A DNA stretch of 64,000 bases from Bacteroides sp. 224 (GTDB lineage: Bacteria; Bacteroidota; Bacteroidia; Bacteroidales; Bacteroidaceae). This document shows positions 36,881 to 47,025 of this stretch, one piece after another. How positions within the stretch are numbered: position 1 is the first letter of the stretch; every line of letters begins with the position of its first letter. Location: contig NZ_QVMK01000010.1 in assembly GCF_010500995.1 (NCBI RefSeq), positions 27,530 to 91,529 of the forward strand, written 5' to 3'. The notes under the pieces were generated by a model. It worked only from the letters and a program-made list of their open reading frames with translations. It had not been told where the DNA came from and searched no databases. The translations under genes were made by a program, and so were the position numbers.

Positions 36881-36916
36881 TTTGAACGCGAATATAAAAA
36901 CAAATTTGTACCTTTG
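36881..36916 (+). promoter_or_regulatory. gapA promoter
   Basis: TTTG at 36881-36884 and TACCTTTG at 36909-36916 with a 24-bp spacer, slightly longer than the usual 19-21. The leader to gapA would be about 75 nt. Confidence 0.5.
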
Positions 36917-36992
36917 CGCTGTTTTTCAGAGAAAAGAATATGCAGTTTTCTACATATTGATAACTAACATTATAAAACCCTTAAAAGTTTAA

Positions 36993-38003
<1,011 letters not shown>

Positions 38004-38025
38004 TTAAAATAACTACCATAGCTTT

Positions 38026-38059
38026 AAAAGCCGTTCCGTAAACCGGGGCGGCTTTTTTT
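38026..38059 (+). terminator. gapA terminator
   Basis: AAAAGCCG and CGGCTTTT form an 8-bp stem with a 15-nt loop, followed by TTT. It starts 23 bp after the gapA stop codon. Confidence 0.85.
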
Positions 38060-38065
38060 ATATCA

Positions 38066-38143
38066 TTTTCACCACAGAGGGCACAGAGAACACAGAGGTT
38101 TAATTTAAAACCACCATCCTCTGCATCCCCTCTGTGGTGAAAA
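38066..38143. repeat. CACAGAG-family inverted repeat
   Basis: The left arm TTTTCACCACAGAGGG and right arm CCCTCTGTGGTGAAAA (ending at 38143) are perfect 16-bp inverses, with additional CACAGAG units between. It follows the gapA terminator. Related copies are listed elsewhere in this window. Confidence 0.75.
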
Positions 38144-38241
38144 CATTTATCGTTTTATAAAATATTTGTGAAAATCCAGATTTATCTTTGTTTAAATCCT
38201 TAATTCTAAATCCTTAATTCTAAATTCTAAATTGAATTTAC

Positions 38242-38249
38242 TACTTTTG
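38242..38249 (+). promoter_or_regulatory. -7 promoter element of dcp
   Basis: TACTTTTG matches TAnnTTTG, 42 bp before the dcp ATG. No upstream TTTG at the proper distance. Confidence 0.45.
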
Positions 38250-38290
38250 CGATTTACAACAACTAAAGTTATTACTATAACTTACAAATT

Positions 38291-40396
38291 ATGAGATTAT
38301 TAAAACTATCATTGATTTCATTGTGCATTATTATGAATATAGCTTGCAATCAAACTTCACAGAATCCGTTTCTCGAAAAGTATAATACTCCTCATGGCAC
38401 TGTGCCATTCGAAAAGATTAAAACAGAACATTACGAACCTGCTATGATGGAAGGCATGCACAGACAAGAAGCAGAGATAGAAGCCATCATAACCAACCCC
38501 GAAACTCCAACTTTTGAAAACACAATCTTAGCTCTGGAACAATCGGGCGAATTATTAGACCGGGTAGGTAGTGTATTCGGAAATATGCGCAGCGCAGAAA
38601 CAAACGATGAGTTGCAGGCTATTGCTCAAAAAGTAATTCCTTTATTAAGCGAACACAGCAATAACATCAATCTAAACGAAAAATTATTTGCTCGTATTAA
38701 ATCAGTGTATGATTTACAGGACACGCTTCGACTAACGTCGGAACAGAAAAGACTGTTGAATAACACCTATAATAATTTTATTCGTCGCGGAGCTAATTTA
38801 GAAGGCGAAGCTAAAAATAAATATCGGGAACTGACACAAAAGCTTAGTTTATTGGGATTGCAATTCGGCGAAAACAACCTGAAAGAAAGTAACGACTACC
38901 AGCTTGTTATTACCGACAGCACTCAATTAGCCGGTTTACCGGGAAGTACCATAGCAGCCGCCTCACAAACTGCAAAAGAAAAAGGAATAGAAGGCTGGGT
39001 GTTCACACTGGATGCCCCGGTATACATACCTTTTATGCAATATGCCGATAACAGAGAACTTCGTAAAGAACTCTACATGGCATTTAACACAAAAGGTACT
39101 CATGCCAATGAATATAATAATGAGCAGATCATTAAAGATATTGTCAACATACAAATGGAGATTGCTCAACTCCTTGGTTTTGAAAGTTATGCGGAATATG
39201 TGCTTCAAAAGCGTATGGCCGGTAACAGTGGAGCAGTTTATAATTTACTGAATCAATTATTAGATGCTTATGCCCCTGCTGCCAAACAAGAAGTACAAGC
39301 TGTAGAAAATCTGGCTAAGGAACAAGAAGGCAGCAAATTCAAATTGATGCCTTGGGATTGGGGCTATTATTCCAACAAATTAAAAGAACGGGATTATAAT
39401 TTCAACGAAGAACTACTTCGACCTTACTTTGAACTAAGCAAGGTTAAAGAAGGCGTATTTGGATTGGCAACTCGTTTATATGGTATTACTTTCAAAAAGA
39501 ATCCGGAAATTCAGGTATATCACAAAGATGTGGACGCTTATGAAGTATTTGATAAAGACGGAAGTTTCCTTGCTGTATTGTATACCGACTTCCATCCACG
39601 CCCGGGAAAACGCGCAGGTGCCTGGATGAGTGGTATCAAAGACCAATGGATCGATGAAAAAACAGGAGAGAATAGTCGCCCACATATAATGCTTGTCATG
39701 AATTTCAGTAAGCCGACAGACGACAAACCAGCACTGCTGACTTACATGGAAGTGAGAACTTTCCTACATGAGTTTGGACATGGCTTACATGGTATCTTTG
39801 CCAATACTACTTACGAAAGCATGAGTGGTACCAATGTATATTGGGATTTTGTAGAGCTTCCCTCGCAATTTATGGAAAACTACATGGATGAGAAAGAATT
39901 CCTGAACACATTCGCTGTTCATTACGAAACAGGGGAGTCTATTCCGGAAGAACTGATTCAGCGTATTGTAGCTTCCTCTAATTTCAACATTGCATACGGC
40001 TGTCTTCGTCAATTAAGCTTTGGTCTTTTAGACATGGCATGGTATACCCGTGATACGAAATTCGATGGTGACATTAAAACGTATGAAAGAGAAGCACAAG
40101 CTTCCACACAATTATTACCGATTGTAGAAGAAACAAGCATGAGCACACAATTCTCTCATATATTTGCAGGGGGGTATGCTGCCGGATACTACAGTTATAA
40201 ATGGGCTGAAGTGTTGGACGCAGATGCTTTCTCTTTATTTAAGCAAAAAGGCATATTCAACCAGGCTACAGCTACCTCTTTCAGAGAGAATATTCTTTCG
40301 AAAGGTGGTACGGAAGACCCAATGGTATTATACAAACGATTCCGAGGACAAGAACCTACCATCGATGCGTTACTTATAAGAAATGGAATTAAATAA
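38291..40396 (+). CDS. dcp: peptidyl-dipeptidase Dcp, M3 family, lipoprotein
   Basis: A 701-residue zinc metallopeptidase of the M3 family that removes C-terminal dipeptides. The zinc motif HEFGH is at residues 493-497 (FLHEFGHGLHGIFANT), followed by the third-ligand glutamate region DFVELPSQFMENY. The N-terminus MRLLKLSLISLCIIMNIACN is a lipoprotein signal with a cysteine at 19, so the enzyme is probably periplasmic or membrane-attached rather than cytosolic as in E. coli. Full length for the family. The following lipoprotein gene starts 22 bp after the stop. Confidence 0.94.
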   Translation: MRLLKLSLISLCIIMNIACNQTSQNPFLEKYNTPHGTVPFEKIKTEHYEPAMMEGMHRQEAEIEAIITNPETPTFENTILALEQSGELLDRVGSVFGNMRSAETNDELQAIAQKVIPLLSEHSNNINLNEKLFARIKSVYDLQDTLRLTSEQKRLLNNTYNNFIRRGANLEGEAKNKYRELTQKLSLLGLQFGENNLKESNDYQLVITDSTQLAGLPGSTIAAASQTAKEKGIEGWVFTLDAPVYIPFMQYADNRELRKELYMAFNTKGTHANEYNNEQIIKDIVNIQMEIAQLLGFESYAEYVLQKRMAGNSGAVYNLLNQLLDAYAPAAKQEVQAVENLAKEQEGSKFKLMPWDWGYYSNKLKERDYNFNEELLRPYFELSKVKEGVFGLATRLYGITFKKNPEIQVYHKDVDAYEVFDKDGSFLAVLYTDFHPRPGKRAGAWMSGIKDQWIDEKTGENSRPHIMLVMNFSKPTDDKPALLTYMEVRTFLHEFGHGLHGIFANTTYESMSGTNVYWDFVELPSQFMENYMDEKEFLNTFAVHYETGESIPEELIQRIVASSNFNIAYGCLRQLSFGLLDMAWYTRDTKFDGDIKTYEREAQASTQLLPIVEETSMSTQFSHIFAGGYAAGYYSYKWAEVLDADAFSLFKQKGIFNQATATSFRENILSKGGTEDPMVLYKRFRGQEPTIDALLIRNGIK

Positions 40397-40418
40397 TTCA
40401 CCATTAAAATTCAAAGGT

Positions 40419-40931
40419 ATGAACAAGATTAGCGCTCATCATTCAAAATTCATAATTCTCCTTTTGAGTCTGGCCCTCCCCTTTCTTGGTAGTTGCGACG
40501 ACGAAGATGATGTAGCAGGAATCTTCACCGGAAAAACATGGAAGATGACCGGCATCTATGAGAAAGGGAGCGTAAAAGACCCTTATAAAGGTTATTGGAG
40601 CAATGAAGCCTCATTCAATGCTTCTATGAAATTATTGGAGGAACCAGGAAATTTCAACATCATATTTGAGGGGTCCGTTTCCGATAAAACCATAAAGGGG
40701 CTATTTACCGGACGTGCTACCAACACAAATTTGTCCGGAAATTGGGCTGCTAATGGTGGCAACAATAGTTTTTTCGCTACCCCCAAAGAAACGACTGATA
40801 ATGATGCATTAGGAAATGCTTTCATTGAAGGATTGAGAAATGCCCATAAATATGAGGGTGATTATGACAACCTGAGGATTTATTTCACCATCGGATCAAG
40901 CGAAAGATTTATCCTCTTCCATGTTAAATAA
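40419..40931 (+). CDS. small lipoprotein, possibly DUF4847
   Basis: A 170-residue protein with signal peptide KFIILLLSLALPFLGSC followed by DDEDD, a lipobox with acidic +2 residues like Bacteroides lipoproteins exported to the surface. ATG 40419 is preferred over 40383, which lies inside dcp. The mature part (IFTGKTWKMTGIYEKGSVKD, FTGRATNTNLSGNWAANGGN) resembles DUF4847, a lipocalin- or META-like small beta-barrel, but I hold this name loosely. It lies between dcp and the dCMP deaminase gene and is probably co-transcribed. Confidence 0.65.
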   Translation: MNKISAHHSKFIILLLSLALPFLGSCDDEDDVAGIFTGKTWKMTGIYEKGSVKDPYKGYWSNEASFNASMKLLEEPGNFNIIFEGSVSDKTIKGLFTGRATNTNLSGNWAANGGNNSFFATPKETTDNDALGNAFIEGLRNAHKYEGDYDNLRIYFTIGSSERFILFHVK

Positions 40932-40936
40932 CTAAG

Positions 40937-41445
<509 letters not shown>

Positions 41446-41468
41446 TTAAAATTCTTTTAATTGAGAAA

Positions 41469-43178
41469 ATGAGTGCAAAAAAGAACTTTCGTTTTACACC
41501 TATTATTATTGCTTTGAGTGTGGTAATGGGAATACTGATCGGAACATTCTATGCGAGGCATTTTGCCGGAAACCGATTGGGTATTATCAATAACTCATCC
41601 AATAAGTTAACGACCTTATTGCGTATCATAGATGATCAGTATGTGGATACTGTAGACATGACCAAGCTGGTAGAAGAGGCCATGCCGCAAATATTAGGAG
41701 AACTAGACCCACATTCCACCTATATTCCTGCCAAAGATTTGGAAGCAGTGACCTCCGAACTGGAAGGTAGCTTTAGTGGTATTGGTATTCAGTTTACCAT
41801 TCAGGAAGACACGATTCATGTGAATAGTGTGATTGCCGGAGGACCTTCTGAGAAGGTGGGACTTATGGCCGGAGACCGCATCGTGACAGTAGATGACAGT
41901 CTTTTCGCTGGTAAAAAGCTTACGAATGAAATAGCCATGCGTACGCTGAAGGGGCCTAAAGGTACAGAAGTAAAGTTAGGGGTGAAGCGTGCCACAGAAA
42001 AGGAATTGGTTCACTTTACCATCATCCGTGGTGACATACCTCAACATACCATAGACGCCGCTTACATGGTTGATAATGAGTTCGGATATATTCAAATCAG
42101 CAAATTTGGTCGTACTACACACCTGGAGTTGCTCAATGCATTGGCTAAATTGAATCATCAAAGCTGCAAAGGAGTGGTTATCGACCTGCGCAGAAACACA
42201 GGTGGTTACATGGAAGCTGCTACCCGAATGGTTAATGAATTCCTTTCGGAAGGAAAATTGATTGTATATACAGAAGGACGTAATTACCCTCGTTTAAATG
42301 AATTTGCCAACGGTACCGGAAGTTGTCAAAAGTTACCTTTGGTAGTATTGGTAGACGAAGGTTCTGCTTCGGCCAGTGAAATCTTTGCAGGAGCTATTCA
42401 GGATAATGACCGAGGTATAATTGTAGGACGTCGTTCTTTTGGAAAAGGATTAGTGCAACAACCTATCGAATTCAGTGACGGATCAGCCATCCGATTAACC
42501 GTAGCCAGGTATTACACTCCGTCCGGGCGTTCCATTCAAAGACCATACGAAAACGGAAAAGACGCCAATTACGAGATGGATCTGTATCATCGCTATGAGC
42601 ATGGAGAATTCTTCTCGGAAGACAGTATTAAGCTGAACAAAGAACAACTTTATTACACCGGATTGGGTAGACCTGTATATGGTGGAGGTGGAATCATGCC
42701 GGATATTTTTGTGCCGCAAGATACGATTGGTGCTTCCTCATACCTTAGCGCCGTATTGGGCAAAGGATTGAACCTTACATTTACATTCCAATATACAGAT
42801 CGCAATCGTGCCAAGCTGAAAGATTTTGAAGATCAAGAATCGCTTTTGAATTACCTTCGCACACAAGGGCTGATTGAACAATTCGTAAGATATGCGGAAA
42901 ATAAAGGCGTGAAAAGGCGCAATATCCTGATTCACAAATCGTATAAACATCTTGAGAGAAGCATTTACGGCAACATCATTTACAATATGCTGGGACAAGA
43001 AGCTTACATCAAATATTATAATGAGAGTGACATTACAGTTCATAAAGCGCTCGAATTATTAAGAAACGATGAAGCATTCCCGAAAGCCCCTGAAGTTCCG
43101 GAAAAGCCGGAAACTCTCGTAGCAGAAACAACGAATGAAAACCAGGAAGAAGGAGCTGCGAAAACTGATATTGAGTAG
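41469..43178 (+). CDS. S41-family C-terminal processing peptidase
   Basis: A 569-residue CtpA/Tsp-like serine protease. The start is ATG 41469 (MSAKKNFRFTPIIIALSVVM), as the upstream extension is encoded by repeat DNA. One N-terminal membrane segment (residues 10-29), a PDZ domain at about 80-170 (SVIAGGPSEKVGLMAGDRIV), and the catalytic S41 domain with VDEGSASASEIFAGAI (serines at 299-303) and the lysine in GRRSFGKGLVQQ. It acts in the periplasm. The end overlaps the next gene by 44 bp. Confidence 0.93.
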   Translation: MSAKKNFRFTPIIIALSVVMGILIGTFYARHFAGNRLGIINNSSNKLTTLLRIIDDQYVDTVDMTKLVEEAMPQILGELDPHSTYIPAKDLEAVTSELEGSFSGIGIQFTIQEDTIHVNSVIAGGPSEKVGLMAGDRIVTVDDSLFAGKKLTNEIAMRTLKGPKGTEVKLGVKRATEKELVHFTIIRGDIPQHTIDAAYMVDNEFGYIQISKFGRTTHLELLNALAKLNHQSCKGVVIDLRRNTGGYMEAATRMVNEFLSEGKLIVYTEGRNYPRLNEFANGTGSCQKLPLVVLVDEGSASASEIFAGAIQDNDRGIIVGRRSFGKGLVQQPIEFSDGSAIRLTVARYYTPSGRSIQRPYENGKDANYEMDLYHRYEHGEFFSEDSIKLNKEQLYYTGLGRPVYGGGGIMPDIFVPQDTIGASSYLSAVLGKGLNLTFTFQYTDRNRAKLKDFEDQESLLNYLRTQGLIEQFVRYAENKGVKRRNILIHKSYKHLERSIYGNIIYNMLGQEAYIKYYNESDITVHKALELLRNDEAFPKAPEVPEKPETLVAETTNENQEEGAAKTDIE

Positions 43179-43686
43179 AAAAGCCAAGTATAGCGCTGCT
43201 ATACTGAAAGAATTGTCCGAAGAAATCCTGCTGTCTGTAGAAGAGCACCCGGTATTTCAACAGGCGCAAATAATACTACTCTATTATTCTATGAAAGATG
43301 AGGTATACACCCATTCTTTCATAGAAAAATGGAGTCAATCTAAACAAATCATTCTTCCGGTGGTTGTGGGCGAGGAACTCGAATTGCGTGTTTATACTCA
43401 TAAAGAAGAGTTAAAGACAGGTGCTTATGGCATACTGGAGCCTACAGGAATTCTTTTCACAGATTATACTTCCATAGATCTTGCCATTATTCCCGGGGTT
43501 GGATTCGATACAGAAGGACGTAGATTAGGTCGTGGCAAAGGATATTATGACAGGTTACTTCCACAACTTACAGCCGTTAAATGGGGCATTTGTTTTCCTT
43601 TCCAAGTAATAGAAGAAATACCCACCGAAGAATTTGATATTTGTATGGATAAAGTTATTACAGGAAAGAGCGAATCATCTATCTAA
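43135..43686 (+). CDS. 5-formyltetrahydrofolate cyclo-ligase
   Basis: A 183-residue ATP-dependent enzyme converting 5-formyl-THF to 5,10-methenyl-THF in folate salvage. The N-terminus MKTRKKELRKLILSRKAKYS fits the family, and the ATP/Mg site GVGFDTEGRRLGRGKGYYDR is intact. The 44-bp overlap with the protease gene indicates coupled translation. It converges with the DUF721 gene on the other strand with an 8-bp overlap. Confidence 0.92.
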   Translation: MKTRKKELRKLILSRKAKYSAAILKELSEEILLSVEEHPVFQQAQIILLYYSMKDEVYTHSFIEKWSQSKQIILPVVVGEELELRVYTHKEELKTGAYGILEPTGILFTDYTSIDLAIIPGVGFDTEGRRLGRGKGYYDRLLPQLTAVKWGICFPFQVIEEIPTEEFDICMDKVITGKSESSI

Positions 43687-43969
43687 ATATGATATTTGTG
43701 ATAACTGATGCTCCTACCTTTTGATTCAAACTTTGAATTAATAATTCGCGTCCCATCATCAACTCCTGTCTTAATGAAGCAGATGTTAAATGAACATATA
43801 ATGTCTGATTTCGGATATACAGTTCTTGTGTATATGAAGCAATAGTAGGACCTAATACTTCTCCCCAAGAGTTTAATAAACGTCGCTCATTCAAAGGTCC
43901 CTCCAAGCTTTCCTGCCGGAGATACTGATTGATTAACATCCCTATTTTTTCTGCATTATTCCGCTTCAT
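43679..43969 (-). CDS. DUF721 domain-containing protein (DciA-like)
   Basis: A 96-residue protein with the DUF721 pattern: IGMLINQYLRQESLEGPLNE, WGEVLGPTIASYTQELYIRN, LTSASLRQELMMGRELLIQS. The family includes DciA, the helicase operator used in bacteria without DnaC, and its position next to recF fits a replication role. It overlaps the recF stop by 14 bp. Function here is inferred from family and context. Confidence 0.85.
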   Translation of the reverse strand: MKRNNAEKIGMLINQYLRQESLEGPLNERRLLNSWGEVLGPTIASYTQELYIRNQTLYVHLTSASLRQELMMGRELLIQSLNQKVGASVITNIIFR

Positions 43970-45077
43970 CGTTGCTTACCTTTGTTTCCGTTATAACACC
44001 TTGGTCTACCTTAAATATCTTATAATCGTTTCCCACCTTATTTAATATACTATCCAGATGCTCACGATTAGTATCCGTCATAAAAATCTGTCCAAAGCTA
44101 TCACCGGATACGAGTTTTATGATTTGTTCCACACGAGAGGCATCCAGCTTATCAAAAACATCATCGAGCAACAGAATAGGTTCGGCCATGCCGGCACGTT
44201 TCAAGAAATCCGATTGTGCCAATTTCAATGCTATCAGATAAGTTTTGTTTTGTCCTTGGGAGCCTTCACGCTTAATTGGAAAATCTCCTAATAACATATT
44301 CAGTTCGTCTTTATGGATTCCACGTAAAGAGTATCCCATAATTTTATCGCGTACACGACTTTCTTTAATCACTTCCAGCAGCGAAGCATCACGGGCATGC
44401 GATTCATAAGAAAGAGACACTTGTTCCTGATCTTGAGAAATAAAAGCATAGAATTCCTGAAAAATCGGAATAAACTCACGAATAAAGGCTTCTCTTTTCA
44501 TAAAAACCACTTCACCGGCTTGTGCCATCATCTCTTCCCAAACAAGAAATAACTCATCTTCCACCGGCTGTTCACTTTTTAATAGAGTATTGCGCTGTTG
44601 CAAGGCTTTATTATAGCGAATTAAAGCTTCGAGGTATTCTTTATCATATTGAGAGATCACCACATCCATAAATTTTCGCCGCTCATCACTCCCTCCTGAA
44701 ATAAGTTCCGCATCTGCCGGAGATACCATAACTAAAGGGATAAATCCAATATGATCTGACAAGCGAGTGTATTCTTTCTTATTACGCTTGAATTGCTTCT
44801 TCTGACGACGTTTCATTCCGCAATAGATTTCTTCGGGAGTACCATCAGACATTTCATAAAAGCCCTGAATAACAAAAAAATCCTGGTCATGGAGAATATT
44901 CTGAGAGTCTATCGGATTACCGGAACTTTTGCAAAAAGAGAGAAAGTAAATGGCATCCAACAGATTAGTTTTCCCCATTCCGTTTAAACCGAAAAAGCAA
45001 TTCATGTTTCCGGAAAAGGAAAGATCAACCTGCTCCAGATTTTTATAATTGAGTATGGATATGCGTTTTAAAATCAT
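43956..45077 (-). CDS. recF: DNA replication and repair protein RecF
   Basis: A 373-residue SMC-like ATPase that helps load RecA at gaps. Walker A GLNGMGKTNLLD is at residues 30-41; the ABC signature region is YSLRGIHKDEL (about 254-264), and Walker B PILLLDDVFDKLD with D-loop. It starts MILKRISILNYKNLEQVDLS, typical of RecF. Together with DUF721 it forms a two-gene operon. Confidence 0.95.
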   Translation of the reverse strand: MILKRISILNYKNLEQVDLSFSGNMNCFFGLNGMGKTNLLDAIYFLSFCKSSGNPIDSQNILHDQDFFVIQGFYEMSDGTPEEIYCGMKRRQKKQFKRNKKEYTRLSDHIGFIPLVMVSPADAELISGGSDERRKFMDVVISQYDKEYLEALIRYNKALQQRNTLLKSEQPVEDELFLVWEEMMAQAGEVVFMKREAFIREFIPIFQEFYAFISQDQEQVSLSYESHARDASLLEVIKESRVRDKIMGYSLRGIHKDELNMLLGDFPIKREGSQGQNKTYLIALKLAQSDFLKRAGMAEPILLLDDVFDKLDASRVEQIIKLVSGDSFGQIFMTDTNREHLDSILNKVGNDYKIFKVDQGVITETKVSNDEAE

Positions 45078-45216
45078 TTTTGGGTTCTTGAGTTCTTGTT
45101 TTTTTTAGGTTCTTGAGTTTTGGGGGATTGAAGAATAACCTAAAAACCTACAAACTTAAAAACTTAAAACCTAAAAACCTAAAAAACTACAAACTAAAAA
45201 ACTTAACCCCCAAAAA
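45078..45216. repeat. low-complexity AAACCTAAAAACTT spacer upstream of recF
   Basis: The spacer holds about ten short units such as AAACCTA, AAACTTA and CTACAAACT, with outer GTTTTGGGGG and CCCCCAAAAACC that can pair. It gives rise to a spurious open frame on the plus strand that should not be read as a gene. Confidence 0.6.
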
Positions 45217-45320
45217 CCATAAAGTAATAAGTTACCGCCATAAAGCAATGAGTTACTACCGAAAGGCAATGCATTTGCTACCGGAAAACAATGCATTTTC
45301 TACCAGAGAAGTAATGCAAG
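45217..45320. repeat. degenerate tandem repeat, ACCGnAAAnCAATGCATT type
   Basis: Four to five units of about 22-24 bp, for instance ACCGAAAGGCAATGCATTTG and ACCGGAAAACAATGCATTTT. The reverse complement closely resembles 24571-24644. It lies between recF and the TPR gene promoter. Confidence 0.6.
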
Positions 45321-45376
45321 AGAAGCTCTATACTAAAAAATATCTCTATAAATTTCGTTTATATATATAAATCAAT

Positions 45377-45384
45377 TAATTTTG
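45377..45384 (+). promoter_or_regulatory. -7 promoter element of the TPR gene
   Basis: TAATTTTG, 46 bp before ATG 45430, fits TAnnTTTG. No matching TTTG upstream. Confidence 0.4.
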
Positions 45385-45429
45385 CTGACCGAAAATATTC
45401 AGCTAAGAAATAATAAAAGAATAAATAAA

Positions 45430-46113
45430 ATGGCAGATCAAAAGAATCCCAAAGAACATTTGAACGTGGAAGATGCACTTACACAATCAGAAACATTTAT
45501 TGTTAAGAACCAAAAAGCTATTATCGGCGTTGTTATTGCGTTAATCCTTATTGTAGCCGGTGTTTTGGCATACAAGAATTTATATTCGGCACCTCGCGAA
45601 GAAAAAGCGCAAGCAGCTCTTTTCAAAGGACAGGAATATTTTGATCTTGACGCATTTGAAACCGCTATCAATGGCGACAGTCTGGGATATATTGGATTCT
45701 TGGCCGTTGCCGACCAATACAGCGGAACTGCTGCTGCTAATTTAGCCAAAGCTTATGCCGGGATCAGCTATAAAAATCTGGGACAGCACGAAAATGCTAT
45801 CAAACAATTGGATGCATTTAAAGGAGAAGATATAATGGTTGCTCCTTCTATATTAGGAGCTATCGGAAACTGCTATGCAGAGTTGGAACAATTAGATAAA
45901 GCAACTTCTTACTTAATGAAAGCTGCTCAAAAAGCAGATAACAACACATTGAGTCCAATCTTCCTGATTCAAGCCGGAAGCATTTTCGAAAAACAAGGAA
46001 AATTTGGTGATGCTGAAAAAGTATATACTCAAATCAAAGAGAAGTACTTTAATTCTTATCAGGCAATGGACATCGATAAATACATCGAGAGAGCTAAATT
46101 GCAAAAGAAATAA
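45430..46113 (+). CDS. membrane-anchored tetratricopeptide repeat protein
   Basis: A 227-residue protein starting MADQKNPKEHLNVEDALTQS. One membrane segment at about residues 30-48 (AIIGVVIALILIVAGVLAYK) is followed by TPR repeats (ANLAKAYAGISYKNLGQHEN, IGNCYAELEQLDKATSYLMK, AGSIFEKQGKFGDAEKVYTQ). The layout is like YfgM-type proteins, with the TPR part in the periplasm. Specific partners are unknown. It precedes ribH by 100 bp, a gap filled by a repeat, so co-transcription is uncertain. Confidence 0.87.
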   Translation: MADQKNPKEHLNVEDALTQSETFIVKNQKAIIGVVIALILIVAGVLAYKNLYSAPREEKAQAALFKGQEYFDLDAFETAINGDSLGYIGFLAVADQYSGTAAANLAKAYAGISYKNLGQHENAIKQLDAFKGEDIMVAPSILGAIGNCYAELEQLDKATSYLMKAAQKADNNTLSPIFLIQAGSIFEKQGKFGDAEKVYTQIKEKYFNSYQAMDIDKYIERAKLQKK

Positions 46114-46129
46114 ATTTGGAATAAAATAA

Positions 46130-46185
46130 AACACAGAGACACAAAGTCACGGAGTACTAACTCTGAGTCTTTGTGTCTTTGTGTT
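46130..46185. repeat. CACAGAGACACAAAG inverted repeat
   Basis: Arms 46130-46155 and 46160-46185 match in reverse complement at about 23 of 26 positions around a 4-bp centre. Sequence units (AACACAGAGACACAAAG) belong to the same family as the repeat at 38066-38143. It fills the gap between the TPR gene and ribH. Confidence 0.7.
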
Positions 46186-46213
46186 ATGTTAAACTTATAA
46201 ACAACAAAGAGTC

Positions 46214-46708
46214 ATGGCCACAGCTTATCACAATCTATCTGAGTATGATTTCGATTCAGTACCTAACGCTGAGCAAATGAAATTTGGTATTGTAGTATCC
46301 GAATGGAATTATAAAATTACCGGCAATTTATTAAAGGGAGCAGTAGAAACATTGAAAAAGCATGGGGCTACCGAAGAAAATATTCTCATTAAATTTGTGC
46401 CAGGTAGTTTTGAGCTGACTTTTGCAGCTAACCAAATGACTGAATATGCAGATGTAGATGCTGTTATTGTGCTGGGATGCGTTATTAAAGGCGAAACTCC
46501 TCACTTTGATTACGTTTGCATGGGAGTAACCCAAGGAATTACCGATTTAAACGCTACAGGCGATATACCTGTCATCTTCGGACTGGTAACTACCAACGAT
46601 ATGCAACAGGCTGAAGACAGAAGTGGTGGCAAATTAGGAAACAAAGGAGATGAATGTGCAATTACTGCAATAAAAATGATCGATTTCGCTTGCAGTTTTA
46701 AAAATTAA
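46214..46708 (+). CDS. ribH: 6,7-dimethyl-8-ribityllumazine synthase
   Basis: A 164-residue riboflavin pathway enzyme joining 3,4-dihydroxybutanone phosphate and the ribityl pyrimidine. [20 protein letters not shown] carries the substrate Trp, [16 protein letters not shown] the PGSFE/PGAFE motif, [15 protein letters not shown] the catalytic His region, and [20 protein letters not shown] the C-terminal part. Typical length. The next genes are two tRNAs with their own promoter. Confidence 0.97.
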   Translation: MATAYHNLSEYDFDSVPNAEQMKFGIVVSEWNYKITGNLLKGAVETLKKHGATEENILIKFVPGSFELTFAANQMTEYADVDAVIVLGCVIKGETPHFDYVCMGVTQGITDLNATGDIPVIFGLVTTNDMQQAEDRSGGKLGNKGDECAITAIKMIDFACSFKN

Positions 46709-46719
46709 TCGTATCTTTG
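46690..46719 (+). promoter_or_regulatory. promoter of the tRNA-Tyr/tRNA-Gly pair
   Basis: TTG at 46690-46692, a 19-bp spacer, and TATCTTTG at 46712-46719. It overlaps the end of ribH and lies 16 bp before the first tRNA. Confidence 0.6.
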
Positions 46720-46735
46720 CACTGCATTAAAAAAG

Positions 46736-46818
46736 GGGCAAATACCAGAGTGGCCAAATGGGGCAGACTGTAAATCTGCTGTCTTTCGACTTCGGTGGTT
46801 CGAATCCATCTTTGCCCA
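46736..46818 (+). tRNA. tRNA-Tyr (anticodon GTA)
   Basis: An 83-nt gene with a long variable arm as expected for tRNA-Tyr. The acceptor stem is GGGCAAA/TTTGCCC with discriminator A. The anticodon arm is CAGA CTGTAAA TCTG, the variable arm CTGTCTTTCGACTTCGG, and the T loop TTCGAAT. No CCA is encoded. Confidence 0.95.
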
Positions 46819-46828
46819 CAAAAAAGAT

Positions 46829-46901
46829 GCGGAAGTAGCTCAGTTGATAGAGCATTAGCCTTCCAAGCTGAGGGTCGCGGGTTTGAGCCCCGTCTTCCGC
46901 T
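46829..46901 (+). tRNA. tRNA-Gly (anticodon TCC)
   Basis: A 73-nt gene. The acceptor stem is GCGGAAG/CTTCCGC with discriminator T, the D arm is GCTCAGTTGATAGAGC, the anticodon loop CTTCCAA, and the T arm GCGGGTTTGAGCCCCGT. CCA is not encoded. It is 10 bp after tRNA-Tyr. Confidence 0.96.
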
Positions 46902-46907
46902 CTACAA

Positions 46908-46937
46908 AGAGAATCTGATTTCAGGTTCTCTTTTTTT
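46908..46937 (+). terminator. terminator of the tRNA pair
   Basis: AGAGAATCTG and CAGGTTCTCT form a 10-bp stem (one G-U pair) with loop ATTT, followed by seven T's. Confidence 0.92.
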
Positions 46938-46965
46938 ATGGCCAATGGCAGTGAATCTAAGGATC

Positions 46966-46996
46966 AAAAAAAAGAGTGTACCCAATGCACACTCTC
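46966..46996 (-). terminator. terminator of the PurF-like gene
   Basis: On the minus strand, AGAGTGT and ACACTCT form a 7-bp stem followed by a run of eight T's. It lies 30 bp after the stop of the PurF-like gene. Confidence 0.88.
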
Positions 46997-47025
46997 CCTT
47001 TCTTTATATTTATCTTCTAAACCTT

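Noticed and set aside
45113..45370. Open frame on the plus strand before the TPR gene
   Set aside because: It is built from low-complexity AAACCTAAAAACTT repeats and the tandem array; the translation is a Lys/Asn/Leu repeat without protein character.
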